From: Oscillatoria sp. FACHB-1406
GTDB lineage: Bacteria > Cyanobacteriota > Cyanobacteriia > Cyanobacteriales > Spirulinaceae
Length of the DNA stretch: 64,000 bases
Reading direction: 5' to 3'
Assembly: GCF_014698145.1 (NCBI RefSeq)
Contig: NZ_JACJSM010000029.1
Coordinates: 1-64,000 of the forward strand
This document shows, piece by piece, positions 26,336-36,402 of the stretch. The notes beneath the pieces are model-generated. The model saw nothing but the letters and a program-made list of their open reading frames with translations. It did not search any database and was not told the DNA's origin. Numbering within the stretch: the first letter of the stretch is position 1; each line of letters begins with the position of its first letter. The position numbers were made by a program, and so were the translations under genes.

Positions 26336-27274
26336 TCAATCGGCGTGCTGGCGATACCATTCAATTGTGTTTTTCAAACCCTGCCGAAAATCCGTCTCGG
26401 CAACAAATCCAAACGCTTCCTTGGCCCGCGTTGTATCCAAACAGCGACGCGGCTGACCGTTGGGTTTGTCGGTTTGCCAAACAATTTCGCCTTCAAATCC
26501 CATCAATTCGCAAATCGTTTCTACCAAATTGCGGATAGAAATTTCGGCATTGGTTCCCAGGTTCACGGGTTCGGAACTCTCATAAGCTTGCGTCGCCATG
26601 ACAATCCCGCGCGCCGCATCGGTTGAATAAAGAAACTCGCGCGTCGGACTGCCATCGCCCCAAGCGGGTAATTGCTTGTCTCCGCGTTGCTGGGCTTCAT
26701 AAACTTTGCGAATTAGGGCAGGAATGACGTGGGAACTGTCGGGGTTAAAATTATCTTCCGGACCGTAGAGGTTGACGGGTAGTAGGTAGATGCCATCAAA
26801 CCCGTACTGCTGGCGATAAGCTTGTAATTGTACCAACAGAGCTTTTTTCGCAACACCGTAGGGGGCGTTAGTTTCCTCCGGATAGCCATTCCAAAGGTCG
26901 TCCTCCTTAAAGGGAACGGGAGTAAATTTGGGGTAAGCGCAAATCGTACCGACGCAGACAAACTTCTCCACGCCCGCTTGGTAAGCGGAGTGAATCAGTT
27001 GCGTCCCCATCATTAAGTTGTCGTAAAAAAGTTCGGCAGGTTTTTCTCGGTTTAACCCAATACCGCCGACATGGGCAGCGAGGTGAATAATGATATCGCA
27101 GTTAGCGGCAACTTTTTGACAGGCTTCTAAAGTTGTTAAGTCGAAATCGCGCGATCGCGGTACGGTTATTTTCTCAGCATCTGCCCCAGACCGCACGAGT
27201 TGTTCGACGACCTGTTTGCCCAAAAATCCAGCGCCGCCCGTAACGACGATCCGCTTTGCGCTCAAATCTAGCAT
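26336..27274 (-). CDS. fcl: GDP-L-fucose synthase
   Basis: 312 residues, short-chain dehydrogenase fold. The Rossmann motif is [16 protein letters not shown]. The catalytic Ser-Tyr-Lys set appears around [10 protein letters not shown] and the YGVAKKALL segment, as in WcaG. It converts GDP-4-keto-6-deoxymannose to GDP-L-fucose using NADPH. It is next to gmd, which makes its substrate, on the same strand with 154 bp between. Confidence 0.94.
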   Translation of the reverse strand: MLDLSAKRIVVTGGAGFLGKQVVEQLVRSGADAEKITVPRSRDFDLTTLEACQKVAANCDIIIHLAAHVGGIGLNREKPAELFYDNLMMGTQLIHSAYQAGVEKFVCVGTICAYPKFTPVPFKEDDLWNGYPEETNAPYGVAKKALLVQLQAYRQQYGFDGIYLLPVNLYGPEDNFNPDSSHVIPALIRKVYEAQQRGDKQLPAWGDGSPTREFLYSTDAARGIVMATQAYESSEPVNLGTNAEISIRNLVETICELMGFEGEIVWQTDKPNGQPRRCLDTTRAKEAFGFVAETDFRQGLKNTIEWYRQHAD

Positions 27275-27428
27275 GATATTCTGTCTAGTCCTCGATTTAG
27301 CAGCAGTCTTTTTAAGAATTCATCCCTATACAACGAAGCCAGAAGCAATCCAATAATTGCGAGCCTTAATCTAGAGACAGAGCCTCATCGGCTGACTTCT
27401 GACTTCATCCATCTGCTCGAAGTCTCCT

Positions 27429-28511
27429 TCAATCTACAGCACTGCCGACATTTTGCCGGATATAAGCATTATCCTTCAACACATTTTCCGAAGCCGAACC
27501 ATTCGGAGACGACAACCCGAGGGCTGCCAAATCTGCATCGACCATTAACTTTGTCAGCCCCTCAAACGTTACCGACGGTTCCCAGCCCAACTTTTCTTTG
27601 GCCTTGGTCGGGTCGCCAATCAAGATATCGACTTCTGCCGGTCGCAGATAGCGCGCATCAAATTCGACGTAATCGTTCCAATCCAAATTGACATGACCGA
27701 AGGCAATATCGAGAAACTCTTTAATCGAATACGTTTCTCCCGTCGCGACGACGTAATCATCAGCAACATCTTGCTGAAGCATCAGCCACATTGCTCGCAC
27801 GTAATCTTTGGCATAGCCCCAATCGCGCTTAGAATCCAAATTGCCGAGATAGAGCTTTTTCTGATGCCCTGCCACAATCCGAGCTAAAGCGCGCGTAATC
27901 TTGCGGGTCACGAAAGTTTCGCCCCGACGCGGCGACTCGTGATTGAACAGGATGCCATTGCAGGCAAACAAGTCGTAAGATTCGCGATAGTTTACAGTTT
28001 GCCAGTGAGCGTAAACTTTGGCGCAGGCGTAAGGACTGCGGGGATAGAAAGGAGTTGTTTCTTTTTGGGGAATTTCTTGGACTTTCCCGAACATCTCCGA
28101 AGAACCCGCTTGATAAAAGCGCATTTCATTGCCCGTGCGCTGCTGGTAGTCGCGAAGGGCTTCGAGAAGGCGCAAAGTGCCAAGACCGACAGCATCGACA
28201 GTGTATTCGGGAGAATCAAAACTGACGCGAACGTGGGATTGAGCGCCTAAATTATAAATTTCTGCGGGCTGGACGGCTTCTAAAAGTCTGCCCAAGGTTG
28301 TTCCATCAGTTAAGTCTCCGTAATGAAGAAATAACTTTGCCTCCGGGCTGTGCGGATCCTCATAAATATGATCGATGCGGTCGGTATTAAAGGTAGAAGT
28401 CCGGCGGATAATGCCGTGAACTTCATAGCCTTTCTCTAGCAACAACTCACTTAAATAAGAACCATCTTGACCGGTGATGCCAGTGATTAAGGCTCGCTTG
28501 GGTTGGCTCAT
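27429..28511 (-). CDS. gmd: GDP-mannose 4,6-dehydratase
   Basis: 360 residues from the ATG at 28511; a TTG two codons upstream is possible. It has [21 protein letters not shown] for NAD(P) binding, the [10 protein letters not shown] segment, [13 protein letters not shown], and [16 protein letters not shown] with the YxxxK catalytic pair. It makes the GDP-4-keto-6-deoxymannose used by Fcl downstream. Its product suggests fucose- or rhamnose-type 6-deoxyhexoses in an exopolysaccharide. Confidence 0.95.
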   Translation of the reverse strand: MSQPKRALITGITGQDGSYLSELLLEKGYEVHGIIRRTSTFNTDRIDHIYEDPHSPEAKLFLHYGDLTDGTTLGRLLEAVQPAEIYNLGAQSHVRVSFDSPEYTVDAVGLGTLRLLEALRDYQQRTGNEMRFYQAGSSEMFGKVQEIPQKETTPFYPRSPYACAKVYAHWQTVNYRESYDLFACNGILFNHESPRRGETFVTRKITRALARIVAGHQKKLYLGNLDSKRDWGYAKDYVRAMWLMLQQDVADDYVVATGETYSIKEFLDIAFGHVNLDWNDYVEFDARYLRPAEVDILIGDPTKAKEKLGWEPSVTFEGLTKLMVDADLAALGLSSPNGSASENVLKDNAYIRQNVGSAVD

Positions 28512-28731
28512 GCTCAATTTTCCTGTTCCTAAAATGGTATTGTTCTAGCATCTTGCTAAAACGTTCGGGGCCGCTCTGCTTTATGTCAGTTGTAACTTAA
28601 GCTGCTGATTAAGCTCTCCCTAAGTTAACTTAAATTATTTGACAATGGCAGCGTCCCCGGGCAAACTCTCCTCTGCGGTTGGAGAGGGCAGTTTCTGTCC
28701 TTACTTACTATTCCCTCGTTGTCGATGGGAA

Positions 28732-29466
28732 TTAATAGGCTCCGCGATCGCGCGGAAACACGATGATGCCAATCGTTTTAATGGCAATGAGTAAATCCAG
28801 CCACAAGTTGCGAGAATTGACATAATAGATATCCATTTGCACCCGGCGGTGGTAGGGAATATCGTTGCGTCCGGAGACTTGCCACAGACCCGTAATACCG
28901 GGGCGTATGGTCAAGACTTTATCGATATGATGTCCGTATTTGGTGAGTTCGTCGGGAACGAGCGGTCTCGGACCGATAACGCTCATATCTCCCATCAAAA
29001 CGTTCCAAAATTGGGGAAATTCATCGAGACTGGTATATCTGAGGAATTTTCCGATCGCGGTAACGCGGGGATCTTGACGCAACTTATAGTCAGCATCAAA
29101 TTCCTGGCGTAATTCGGGGGAGTTAGCGAGCATCTCGGCGAGCATCTCGTCGGCGTTGCTCACCATTGTCCTAAATTTGATACAGCCGAAGGGTTTAAAA
29201 TTTTTCCCCACCCGTTTCTGGATGTAAAACACCGGCCCGGGGGAATTGATAGCAATCGCAGTTGCCAGCAATAAGTAAAGGGGAGAAAAAACAATCAAAA
29301 CGGTTAGCGAAAATAGAACATCAAATAACCGTTTGGCGAAATTTCCGTTTAGAGTCTCCAAGAGTAATGACTCTTGCGACTTCCGCCTTGCTTCGGCTGC
29401 GAAAATACGTCTTTCTTTCGAGCCGCGCAAGATTTTAACGGAGACAAGTTGGCTATGAGCAGTCAT
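28732..29466 (-). CDS. Initiating sugar transferase (WcaJ/ExoY-type phosphoglycosyl transferase)
   Basis: 244 residues. One membrane segment (about 50-76, FDVLFSLTVLIVFSPLYLLL) is followed by the catalytic domain, with KRVGKNFKPFGCIKFRTM, the TSLDEFPQFWNVLMGDMS motif and the GPRPLVPDEL segment. Monotopic phosphoglycosyl transferases load the first sugar phosphate onto undecaprenyl phosphate. It is shorter than WcaJ because the N-terminal multi-pass region is absent, as in ExoY. It is probably the first step of repeat-unit assembly here. Confidence 0.93.
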   Translation of the reverse strand: MTAHSQLVSVKILRGSKERRIFAAEARRKSQESLLLETLNGNFAKRLFDVLFSLTVLIVFSPLYLLLATAIAINSPGPVFYIQKRVGKNFKPFGCIKFRTMVSNADEMLAEMLANSPELRQEFDADYKLRQDPRVTAIGKFLRYTSLDEFPQFWNVLMGDMSVIGPRPLVPDELTKYGHHIDKVLTIRPGITGLWQVSGRNDIPYHRRVQMDIYYVNSRNLWLDLLIAIKTIGIIVFPRDRGAY

Positions 29467-29586
29467 CTTACTCCTTCACTTCAGTTCACTTCACACCACA
29501 TGAATCCCGATCGTCTTGCCTACAAGATACCAGATGAGCGCGATTTCTCCAGGAATTCGACTAATCCGATCGAGGTTTCATCCATT

Positions 29587-30717
29587 TTAGGGCTTAAATT
29601 CCCGATCGGCGCGATCGAGAAACGCTAAATACTGCTCGCTAAATACATTTGGTGCGAATTTCAGCGCTTGCTGGCGACAATTTTCTGAGTGAAGGGCGGA
29701 ACTGGAGTTCTCAAACTCTTGCACGGCGGCGATTAGACTGGCGGGGGTTTGCTCGGGAAAGAGCAAGCCGGTTCCCGTCTTAGGATAATCTCGAAAGTCG
29801 AGGACGGTTTCGGTTGCGCCGCCGACTCCGTAGGCAATGACGGGCGTGCCGCTGGCTTGGGCTTCGACGAGGGCAATGCCAAAGTCTTCGATAGCGGCGT
29901 AAACAAAGGCTTTGGCGCGCGCCATATAGTCTTCGACGACGCGGTTGGGCTGCGCGCCGAGGAGTTGAATGTTGGGTTGGGCAATTTTGCGAATGCGATC
30001 GAGTTCGGGTCCGGAACCGATAATAATCAGGGGGCGCTGGAGTTGGTTGAAGGCGCGGACGATGAGGGCGACTTGTTTGTAACTCACTAAGCGGCAAACA
30101 GTAAGGTAGAAGTCTTCTTTTTGCGGTTGAAAGCGAAAGCGCTCGACATCCACCGGGGGATAAATGGGGGTTGCTTCTCGTCGATAGCAGCGCCAAATCC
30201 GGCGGGCGGTATAGCGGGAGTTGGCGATGAAGTAATCGACGCGATTGGCGGAGATGACATCCCATTGGCGCAGGCGATGCAGGAGGTAGCGCGTCGCCCA
30301 ACCGGGGAGTCCTTGTCCCATCCGACTGCTGTTGAGGTAATCGAAGGTTAAGTCCCAAGCGTAGCGCATCGGGGTGTGGCAGTAGCAGATGTGTAACTGC
30401 TGGGGGCGGGTTAATACGCCTTTGGCGACGGCGTGGGAGGAGGAGAGGATGATGTCGTACTCGCGCAGATCGAATTGCTCGATCGCGAGCGGTAATAAAG
30501 GTAAATACTTTTGTACGCCAGAGCGCGATCGCGGGAGATGCTGTAAAAAGGTCGTGCCGATTTTGCGCTCGAAAAGATAGCTATCGGGATTGCTCGATTC
30601 AAAATCAATCAGAGCATAAAGATCCGCTTCTACGATCTCTAAAATCGCGCGCACGACGAGTTCGGAACCTCCCGTCGCTTTCGGTGTCAACCATTCGTGT
30701 ACCAACGCCGTTTTCAT
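29587..30717 (-). CDS. GT4 family glycosyltransferase (mannosyltransferase-like)
   Basis: 376 residues from the ATG at 30717. The N-terminal ALVHEWLTPKATGGSE and the C-terminal EDFGIALVEAQASGTPVIAYG (E-x7-E nucleotide-sugar motif) define a GT-B glycosyltransferase of family 4, resembling WbaZ-type enzymes. It probably adds a mannose or related sugar to the polysaccharide unit. Same strand as the sugar transferase, after 120 bp. Confidence 0.88.
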   Translation of the reverse strand: MKTALVHEWLTPKATGGSELVVRAILEIVEADLYALIDFESSNPDSYLFERKIGTTFLQHLPRSRSGVQKYLPLLPLAIEQFDLREYDIILSSSHAVAKGVLTRPQQLHICYCHTPMRYAWDLTFDYLNSSRMGQGLPGWATRYLLHRLRQWDVISANRVDYFIANSRYTARRIWRCYRREATPIYPPVDVERFRFQPQKEDFYLTVCRLVSYKQVALIVRAFNQLQRPLIIIGSGPELDRIRKIAQPNIQLLGAQPNRVVEDYMARAKAFVYAAIEDFGIALVEAQASGTPVIAYGVGGATETVLDFRDYPKTGTGLLFPEQTPASLIAAVQEFENSSSALHSENCRQQALKFAPNVFSEQYLAFLDRADREFKP

Positions 30718-30750
30718 TGCCACTCCAGCGTTAAGGGGCGAGGCGATCGC

Positions 30751-31191
30751 TTACTTTTTGCCCATGCAATACTCATTCACGCCTTTCACTAATTCTGGCT
30801 CGGGTTGAGTGGCTCGCTGCAAGCTACTCAGCGCAGCTTCGGCTCCCGGACGGTCTTTCTTTTCATAGGCTTGGACGTAAGCTCGGGTCGCCTTAGAAAT
30901 GTCTTGATACATATTGACAAAACCGTTGCGATACTCTTCAAGTGGCTCGTCACTAATTTGAAGAGCTTGCATTTCCTCCGCTGCTTTGTCCATTGCATCG
31001 GCTGCCTGCAAAATTGCTTGAGGTTCGTTAGTCTGTCCGTTATCGGTCAGTTGCGTGGCTTGATTGACAAATCGGTTGGCAGTTTGAATAATTCTGTCGC
31101 ACTGAGCGACTTTACTCTCAGTACAACCGAAGGTCAGCAAAATTATTGCAGCGCTTGCGGCTCTTAACACCGCTCGGGACAAACAGAGCAT
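30751..31191 (-). CDS. Putative small lipoprotein with helical domain
   Basis: 146 residues from the ATG at 31191, which has AGAGGAG just upstream; the open frame extends 31 codons further but reads without a credible start. The N terminus, SRAVLRAASAAIILLTFGC, is a weak lipobox (TFGC). The mature domain is helical, with conserved-looking Q/N-rich ISDEPLEEYRNGFVNMYQDI. It is unrecognised by name, but this architecture (small secreted helical protein ending VNEYC) recurs in cyanobacteria. It is adjacent to the GT4 gene. Confidence 0.62.
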   Translation of the reverse strand: MLCLSRAVLRAASAAIILLTFGCTESKVAQCDRIIQTANRFVNQATQLTDNGQTNEPQAILQAADAMDKAAEEMQALQISDEPLEEYRNGFVNMYQDISKATRAYVQAYEKKDRPGAEAALSSLQRATQPEPELVKGVNEYCMGKK

Positions 31192-31420
31192 CACTCCTCT
31201 CCGGATCGATAACGTTAGAATGGGCGGGGATTGGGGTTTAGCGTCCCAATTCCCAGGGAAAAACTCGAACCATCGAGCTTTCATGCCGAACTTTAAGTTT
31301 ACACTGTACCCTAAAAATGAAAGTTCGTCGCGCCGCGATCGCGACCCGCGACAATTTCCGATTCAAACCGTTCTAAAGGTAGGATAAAAGACGATCTCGC
31401 GCTGATGGGGGCAACTCTGA

Positions 31421-32914
31421 ATGTTGGAATCTCTGGATTTGGAACGCACTCTCGATAAAGAGACTTACGCCGCACAAATTGAAGAATTGATGTTGCAGTT
31501 GCGTTCGCTGCAATTAACCTGTCGGGAGAAAAAACTACCGGTTATTGTCGTCCTCGAAGGGTGGGCCGCCGCCGGAAAGGGCGCATTGGTCAAAAAAATG
31601 GTCAACTATATGGATCCGCGCGGTTTTGTCGTCCAATCCATCGTTGCCCCCACCCTACAAGAAGCAGCTTATCCATTTCTGTGGCGCTTTTGGCAAAAAC
31701 TGCCCTCCCAAGGCGCGATCGCGATTTTTTATCATAGTTGGTACACCCACGTCCTCGAAGACCGACTTTTCAAGCGCTTGCTGCCCCCCGAAGCCCCCCA
31801 AGCAATGACCCAAATCAATGCCTTCGAGCGCCAGCTAGCTGATGATGACACAGCTATTGCTAAATTTTTTATTCATCTGTCTCGCAAAGAACTCAAAAAA
31901 CGCCTCAAAAAAATGGGCGAGGATGAGCTTACGGCGTGGCGCGTTCGTCCTGAAGATTGGCAGCAAGCAAAACGTTACAAAGAATACAGCACTCTCGTTG
32001 AAGATATGCTAATGCAAACCAGTACCGGCGTTGCCCCTTGGACGCTAGTTGAAGGGAATTGCTCGCGCTGGACTCGGGTAAAAGTCCTATCCCAACTGGT
32101 CGCTACTTTAACCGAAGCCCTCGAACGGCAGGCCGTTCGCATTCCGCCGCCGAATTTGCCGCCGCAAAGCGAACTGTTGCCCACCGAACCCAATCTCTTA
32201 GCCGAAGTCGATCTCAGTGTCGCCCTCGACAAAGAGACTTACAAGCAAAAATTGCGAGCGGCGCAAATCGATTTACTCGCCCTCCAGCGCGCCATTTATC
32301 AAGAACGAATTCCCGTCGTGCTGCTGTTTGAAGGCTGGGATGCAGCCGGGAAGGGCGGTGCGATTAAACGCCTCACCGACAGTCTCGACCCGCGCAGCTA
32401 TAAAGTGAATACCTACGCCGCCCCCACCAGCCAAGAAAAAGCCCATCACTATCTTTGGCGATTCTGGCGCGATCTCCCGCCCGATGGCATTATCGGGATT
32501 TTCGATCGCAGTTGGTACGGGCGCGTCTTAGTCGAGCGCGTCGAAGGGTTCGCAACCGATATCGAGTGGCGGCGCGCGTTTCAAGAAATTAACGAATTTG
32601 AGGCGCAGTTGCGAACCGCTGGCTACGTGCTAGTGAAGTTCTGGCTGCACATCTCTCAAGACGAGCAACTGCAACGCTTTGAAGCCCGGAAAAACAATCC
32701 GCTTAAAGCTTATAAACTGACCGAAGAGGATTGGCGCAACCGCGAACGCTATCCCCTCTACAACGTTGCTGTCAATCAGGCGATCGCGCGCACCAGTACG
32801 CCTATTGCCCCGTGGACGATTGTCCCCGGAAATGACAAGAATTATGCTCGCGTTTTTGTCATCGAAACTGCGATCTCCGCCATTAAAGCCCAATTAAAAC
32901 AAAACTCTAAATAA
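31421..32914 (+). CDS. pap: Polyphosphate:AMP phosphotransferase (PPK2 class II, two-domain)
   Basis: 497 residues with two fused PPK2 domains. The second half has intact Walker A GWDAAGKG (about 305-312) and Walker B-like GIFDRSWYGRVLVERV. The first half has GWAAAGKG (47-54) and AIFYHSWYTHVLEDR, lacking the Asp of both motifs, so it is likely catalytically silent. Known class II enzymes use polyphosphate to phosphorylate AMP, with the C-terminal domain active. The gene is monocistronic. Confidence 0.92.
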   Translation: MLESLDLERTLDKETYAAQIEELMLQLRSLQLTCREKKLPVIVVLEGWAAAGKGALVKKMVNYMDPRGFVVQSIVAPTLQEAAYPFLWRFWQKLPSQGAIAIFYHSWYTHVLEDRLFKRLLPPEAPQAMTQINAFERQLADDDTAIAKFFIHLSRKELKKRLKKMGEDELTAWRVRPEDWQQAKRYKEYSTLVEDMLMQTSTGVAPWTLVEGNCSRWTRVKVLSQLVATLTEALERQAVRIPPPNLPPQSELLPTEPNLLAEVDLSVALDKETYKQKLRAAQIDLLALQRAIYQERIPVVLLFEGWDAAGKGGAIKRLTDSLDPRSYKVNTYAAPTSQEKAHHYLWRFWRDLPPDGIIGIFDRSWYGRVLVERVEGFATDIEWRRAFQEINEFEAQLRTAGYVLVKFWLHISQDEQLQRFEARKNNPLKAYKLTEEDWRNRERYPLYNVAVNQAIARTSTPIAPWTIVPGNDKNYARVFVIETAISAIKAQLKQNSK

Positions 32915-33028
32915 AAATGTTTGTTTTTCGCAGCCAAGTGAACCGCTAATCGGGTATAAAGGACTTTGGGAGAAATGCTGGGAAACCTCTCCAGGAAGAA
33001 ACAATAATTCATTGGGAACAGGGGTCAA

Positions 33029-34090
33029 ATGTTTTTACTTCTGACACGGCTGCTATTATGGCTGCTGGTTGGCTACCTCATCTATTTCGTTCTCATCGCT
33101 TGGCTGACCGATCGGTGGCGGGCGATTATCGGCACGATCTTAATTTGGTTTACCCTGACCGTTGGCTTCTACGATCCCAGCTTTGTCGGGATGTCCTATT
33201 TGTGGGAAATACTTGCCTTTTTCCTCAAACCCCTCGGTCTGGCGATTATCTTAGTGTACGTCGGGCTGCAAAAGCTCTTGGACGATAAGGCCAAAGCCTT
33301 GGGACGCAAACTGATTATCAGCGGTTTGCTGGTACTGCTCGTGACGAGCAATCCTTTTTTGAGCTACAAAGCCGCCCAGCGAACCGAGTACGAGTGGACG
33401 CGCCTTAATGACATTCGTCGCGAGATTGCCCCGACGGTGAGGAAAAATGCTTCTGCGATTGTCTTAATCGGTCACGGGACAACCGATAGTGCCGTGTTAA
33501 CCGGCAATCCCCGTTACAATCCCTCAGAACTGAACAATTTTAGTAACGGTTCTCGGATCGAATTGGGTGAATCTGGCGATCGCATCCTCTATACCGCCGC
33601 CCTCTATCGACAACAACGTCGCAACGCTTTTGCGCCTTTAGTAATCGTTGCCGCTGCCCCCCGAGAAAACTTAACCAGTAAAGAAATTCCCGTAGAAGCT
33701 GAAAAGATTGCCTCTCTGCTCGAACGTCTGGGCGTATCGAGCAGCGATATTATCCTGGAAACCGAAGGGAAAAATCTTCACGAGATTGCTCTCAATGTTA
33801 AAGAAATTTTGAGCGATCTCAATATCCCCAATCGACCGATTATGGTCGTAAACTCCGCCATGCACATGAGGCGCACGGCAACAGCGTTTATGGCGGTTAA
33901 ATTAAATGTAATCTCTCGTCCGACCGACTTTCATACCGCCCAGCCTCCCCAATCGCCCGATCGCCGCATCGGAGTGACTGACTTTATTCCCACAGCCGAT
34001 GCTCTCGCTTTGATGAGTAAAGTGGTAGAAGAATATTTGGGGCTAATTTATTACTTCCTACGCGGTTGGGGCGAACCCATTGTTATTTAA
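33029..34090 (+). CDS. YdcF/ElyC family (DUF218) membrane protein
   Basis: 353 residues. Two to three membrane segments fill the first ~110 residues. The DUF218 domain (about 130-330) follows, with GHGTTDSAVLTGNPRYNPSE near its start and VVNSAMHMRRTATAF. ElyC/SanA relatives act in envelope barrier function or peptidoglycan at low temperature; the chemistry is unproved. Monocistronic, 114 bp downstream of pap. Confidence 0.82.
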   Translation: MFLLLTRLLLWLLVGYLIYFVLIAWLTDRWRAIIGTILIWFTLTVGFYDPSFVGMSYLWEILAFFLKPLGLAIILVYVGLQKLLDDKAKALGRKLIISGLLVLLVTSNPFLSYKAAQRTEYEWTRLNDIRREIAPTVRKNASAIVLIGHGTTDSAVLTGNPRYNPSELNNFSNGSRIELGESGDRILYTAALYRQQRRNAFAPLVIVAAAPRENLTSKEIPVEAEKIASLLERLGVSSSDIILETEGKNLHEIALNVKEILSDLNIPNRPIMVVNSAMHMRRTATAFMAVKLNVISRPTDFHTAQPPQSPDRRIGVTDFIPTADALALMSKVVEEYLGLIYYFLRGWGEPIVI

Positions 34091-34125
34091 CAGACGAGGG
34101 ATCGCGAATGATTGACCCTGAATGA

Positions 34126-34168
34126 CAGTGATTTGAGGCGGGTGGCGTTTCCCACCCTACGAAATCTT
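34126..34168. repeat. GGTGGG palindromic repeat, second family, copy 2
   Basis: CAGTGATTTGAGGCGGGTGG...CCCACCCTACGAAAT matches the copy at 2452-2497 in order and flanks, with the central palindrome shortened. It lies between ydcF and the PfkB gene. Confidence 0.6.
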
Positions 34169-34291
34169 GGTAGGGACGTTACCAATCAACACGCCTACAG
34201 CCCAGCAATTCTTTCGGATTGGGTGTGTTATTCGACTAAACTCCAACCGAGTTTCTGGCTACAATCAAAGCGCTCAAACAATTAATAACTG

Positions 34292-35272
34292 ATGAGTGAA
34301 CTGCGCGTACTCTGCCTTGGAGAAATATTATTCGATCGCCTTGCCGACCAACCCGGGCGAGAAATCGAAGAAGTGGAATCGTGGACGGATTACCCCGGTG
34401 GCGCGCCTGCTAACGTCGCTTGCGGGCTGGTGAAATTAGGAACGCCCACCGCTTTTATCGGTTGCATTGGTGAAGATCCGGTCGGAACGGAACTTTTTTC
34501 GGTGTTGGAGTCGGCGGGCGTGGAGACAATGGGAGTTCAACGCCATCCCACCGCACCGACGCGAAAAGTGTACGTGGTGAGATCGGAAAATGGCGATCGC
34601 GCTTTTGCTGGTTTCGGCGATCTGCCCGCTGATGCTTTTGCTGATGCTTATTTACAAGCCGATGCGCTGCCGGAAAATCTGTTTCAAGTGGCGGATTTTT
34701 TGGTACTGGGGACGTTAGAACTCGCTTACCCAGAAACGCGGAAGGCAGTCTTTCGCGCTCTGGAATTTGCAGATCGGCATAACGTTAAAATCGTCGTTGA
34801 TTTTAACTGGCGACCGATGTTTTGGAGGGATGAAAGTGAAGCGAGATCGCACATCCACGATTTGTGGCCTTATGTGGATTTCCTGAAAATGACGGATGAA
34901 GAAGCCCAAAAAGTTTTTGGGACGGAAGATGCGGGCGCGATCGTGCGTCGATTAAACTCCGTTGAAGGCGTTCTCATCACTGCGGGCGGCGATAAGCCCG
35001 TGAGTTATTGCATCAGTGAAACCGAAGGTCGCGTCGATCCCTTCGCAGCGAATGTCAGCGATACCACTGGGGCGGGCGATGCCTTTTTAGCTGCTTTCCT
35101 CCATCAACTGTGCCAGCGCGGGATCGCTTGCTTGCAAAATCCAGACATGGCTCGCGAAATCGTTACTTATGCTTGTGCGGCGGGGGCTTTAACGACAGAG
35201 AGACCGGGCGCGATCGCCGCTCAGCCTACAGCGGGCGAAGTGGAAGCCTTTCTCGAACGCCATCCGAATTAG
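34292..35272 (+). CDS. PfkB family carbohydrate kinase
   Basis: 326 residues, ribokinase fold. The substrate motif YPGGAPANVACGLVKLG is near the N terminus and the anion hole/catalytic DTTGAGDAFLAAFL (about 248-261) near the C terminus. It is closest in look to bacterial fructokinases, but sugar specificity cannot be assigned. Stand-alone gene. Confidence 0.88.
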   Translation: MSELRVLCLGEILFDRLADQPGREIEEVESWTDYPGGAPANVACGLVKLGTPTAFIGCIGEDPVGTELFSVLESAGVETMGVQRHPTAPTRKVYVVRSENGDRAFAGFGDLPADAFADAYLQADALPENLFQVADFLVLGTLELAYPETRKAVFRALEFADRHNVKIVVDFNWRPMFWRDESEARSHIHDLWPYVDFLKMTDEEAQKVFGTEDAGAIVRRLNSVEGVLITAGGDKPVSYCISETEGRVDPFAANVSDTTGAGDAFLAAFLHQLCQRGIACLQNPDMAREIVTYACAAGALTTERPGAIAAQPTAGEVEAFLERHPN

Positions 35273-35507
35273 GGGCAAGTTTACGGGGGTTAGTCGCTCA
35301 ATTTTTAGGCAATAATTAGGTTGCTCGGACGACGCATGAATTTAAGGCAAAAATTACATGAGTCCTGAAGATTTGTAGTGCAGAATACCAAATTTTTGCC
35401 GAGCTTTACCTACCCTTAAGTCAAGCGAACGCAATAAAAAGTAACGACCGAGGCTTTACCGAATTGCGATATGTTGACCGTTCCCAATTACAGAACTCAA
35501 AAATCCA

Positions 35508-36263
35508 ATGATAGCGGCAAAGGGTGTAGGTAAAGTCTATTTAGTTGGGGCGGGGCCGGGAGATCCGGGCTTGCTAACCGTGAAGGCAAAGGTATTATTA
35601 GAATGCGCCGATGTTGTCGTCTACGATGCCCTCGTCAGCCCGGAAATTATTAACTTAATTAGCCCGCACGCCGAGCAAATTAATGCGGGCAAACGTCGCG
35701 GCCGTCATTCGTTACCCCAAGAAGAGACGACGCAATTGTTAATCGAACAAGCGCAAACTCATGCGGTTATCGTTCGTTTGAAAGGCGGGGATCCCTTTGT
35801 GTTCGGGCGCGGCGGCGAGGAAATGGAAGATTTGATCGCGGCGGGCGTTCCAGTGGAAGTCGTACCGGGGATTACGTCGGGGATCGCCGCCCCCGCTTAT
35901 GCCGGGATTCCTCTGACTCATCGCAACTATAGTTCTTCGGTCACGTTTGTAACGGGACACGAAGCGGCGGGGAAATATCGCCCGCAGGTGAATTGGTCCG
36001 CGATCGCGCAAGGTTCGGAAACGACGGTGATTTATATGGGCGTTCACAACCTCGGTTATATTATCGAACAGTTTATCGCCGCCGGACGCAGCCCCGAAAC
36101 GCCGATCGCGCTGATTCGCTGGGGAACGCGCCCAGATCAAGAGCAGTTAATTGGGACGCTAGAGACGATTGTAGAGCAGGTCGAGGCGACGGGGTTTGAA
36201 GCGCCCGCGATCGTTACGATTGGGGAAGTTGTCAATTTGCATTCGGTTTTAGCGATTAAATAG
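35508..36263 (+). CDS. cobA: Uroporphyrinogen-III C-methyltransferase
   Basis: 251 residues. It has the SUMT motifs VGAGPGDPGLLTVKAKVLL (SAM), VRLKGGDPFVFGRGGEE and VPGITSGIAAPAYAGIPLTH. It is the monofunctional form, methylating uroporphyrinogen III at C2 and C7 to precorrin-2 for siroheme and B12. No CysG-type dehydrogenase domain is fused. Stand-alone here; upstream is a 235-bp gap without a visible riboswitch. Confidence 0.94.
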   Translation: MIAAKGVGKVYLVGAGPGDPGLLTVKAKVLLECADVVVYDALVSPEIINLISPHAEQINAGKRRGRHSLPQEETTQLLIEQAQTHAVIVRLKGGDPFVFGRGGEEMEDLIAAGVPVEVVPGITSGIAAPAYAGIPLTHRNYSSSVTFVTGHEAAGKYRPQVNWSAIAQGSETTVIYMGVHNLGYIIEQFIAAGRSPETPIALIRWGTRPDQEQLIGTLETIVEQVEATGFEAPAIVTIGEVVNLHSVLAIK

Positions 36264-36402
36264 GGGATCGGCAAGCGGGCGATTTCCTGGGTGCAAGTGC
36301 AGTTCTTTTTAAGAGCGGCGAGATAATTCGATCGGCTTGCGAATCGATTGCAGGCTAAGATAAACCTTGGTTCCTGCTTGCAGTGCGATACGATTTGTCC
36401 CA

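Noticed and set aside
36140-36262. Possible siroheme/B12 riboswitch near cobA
   Set aside because: No B12 box-like sequence was found upstream of 35508.
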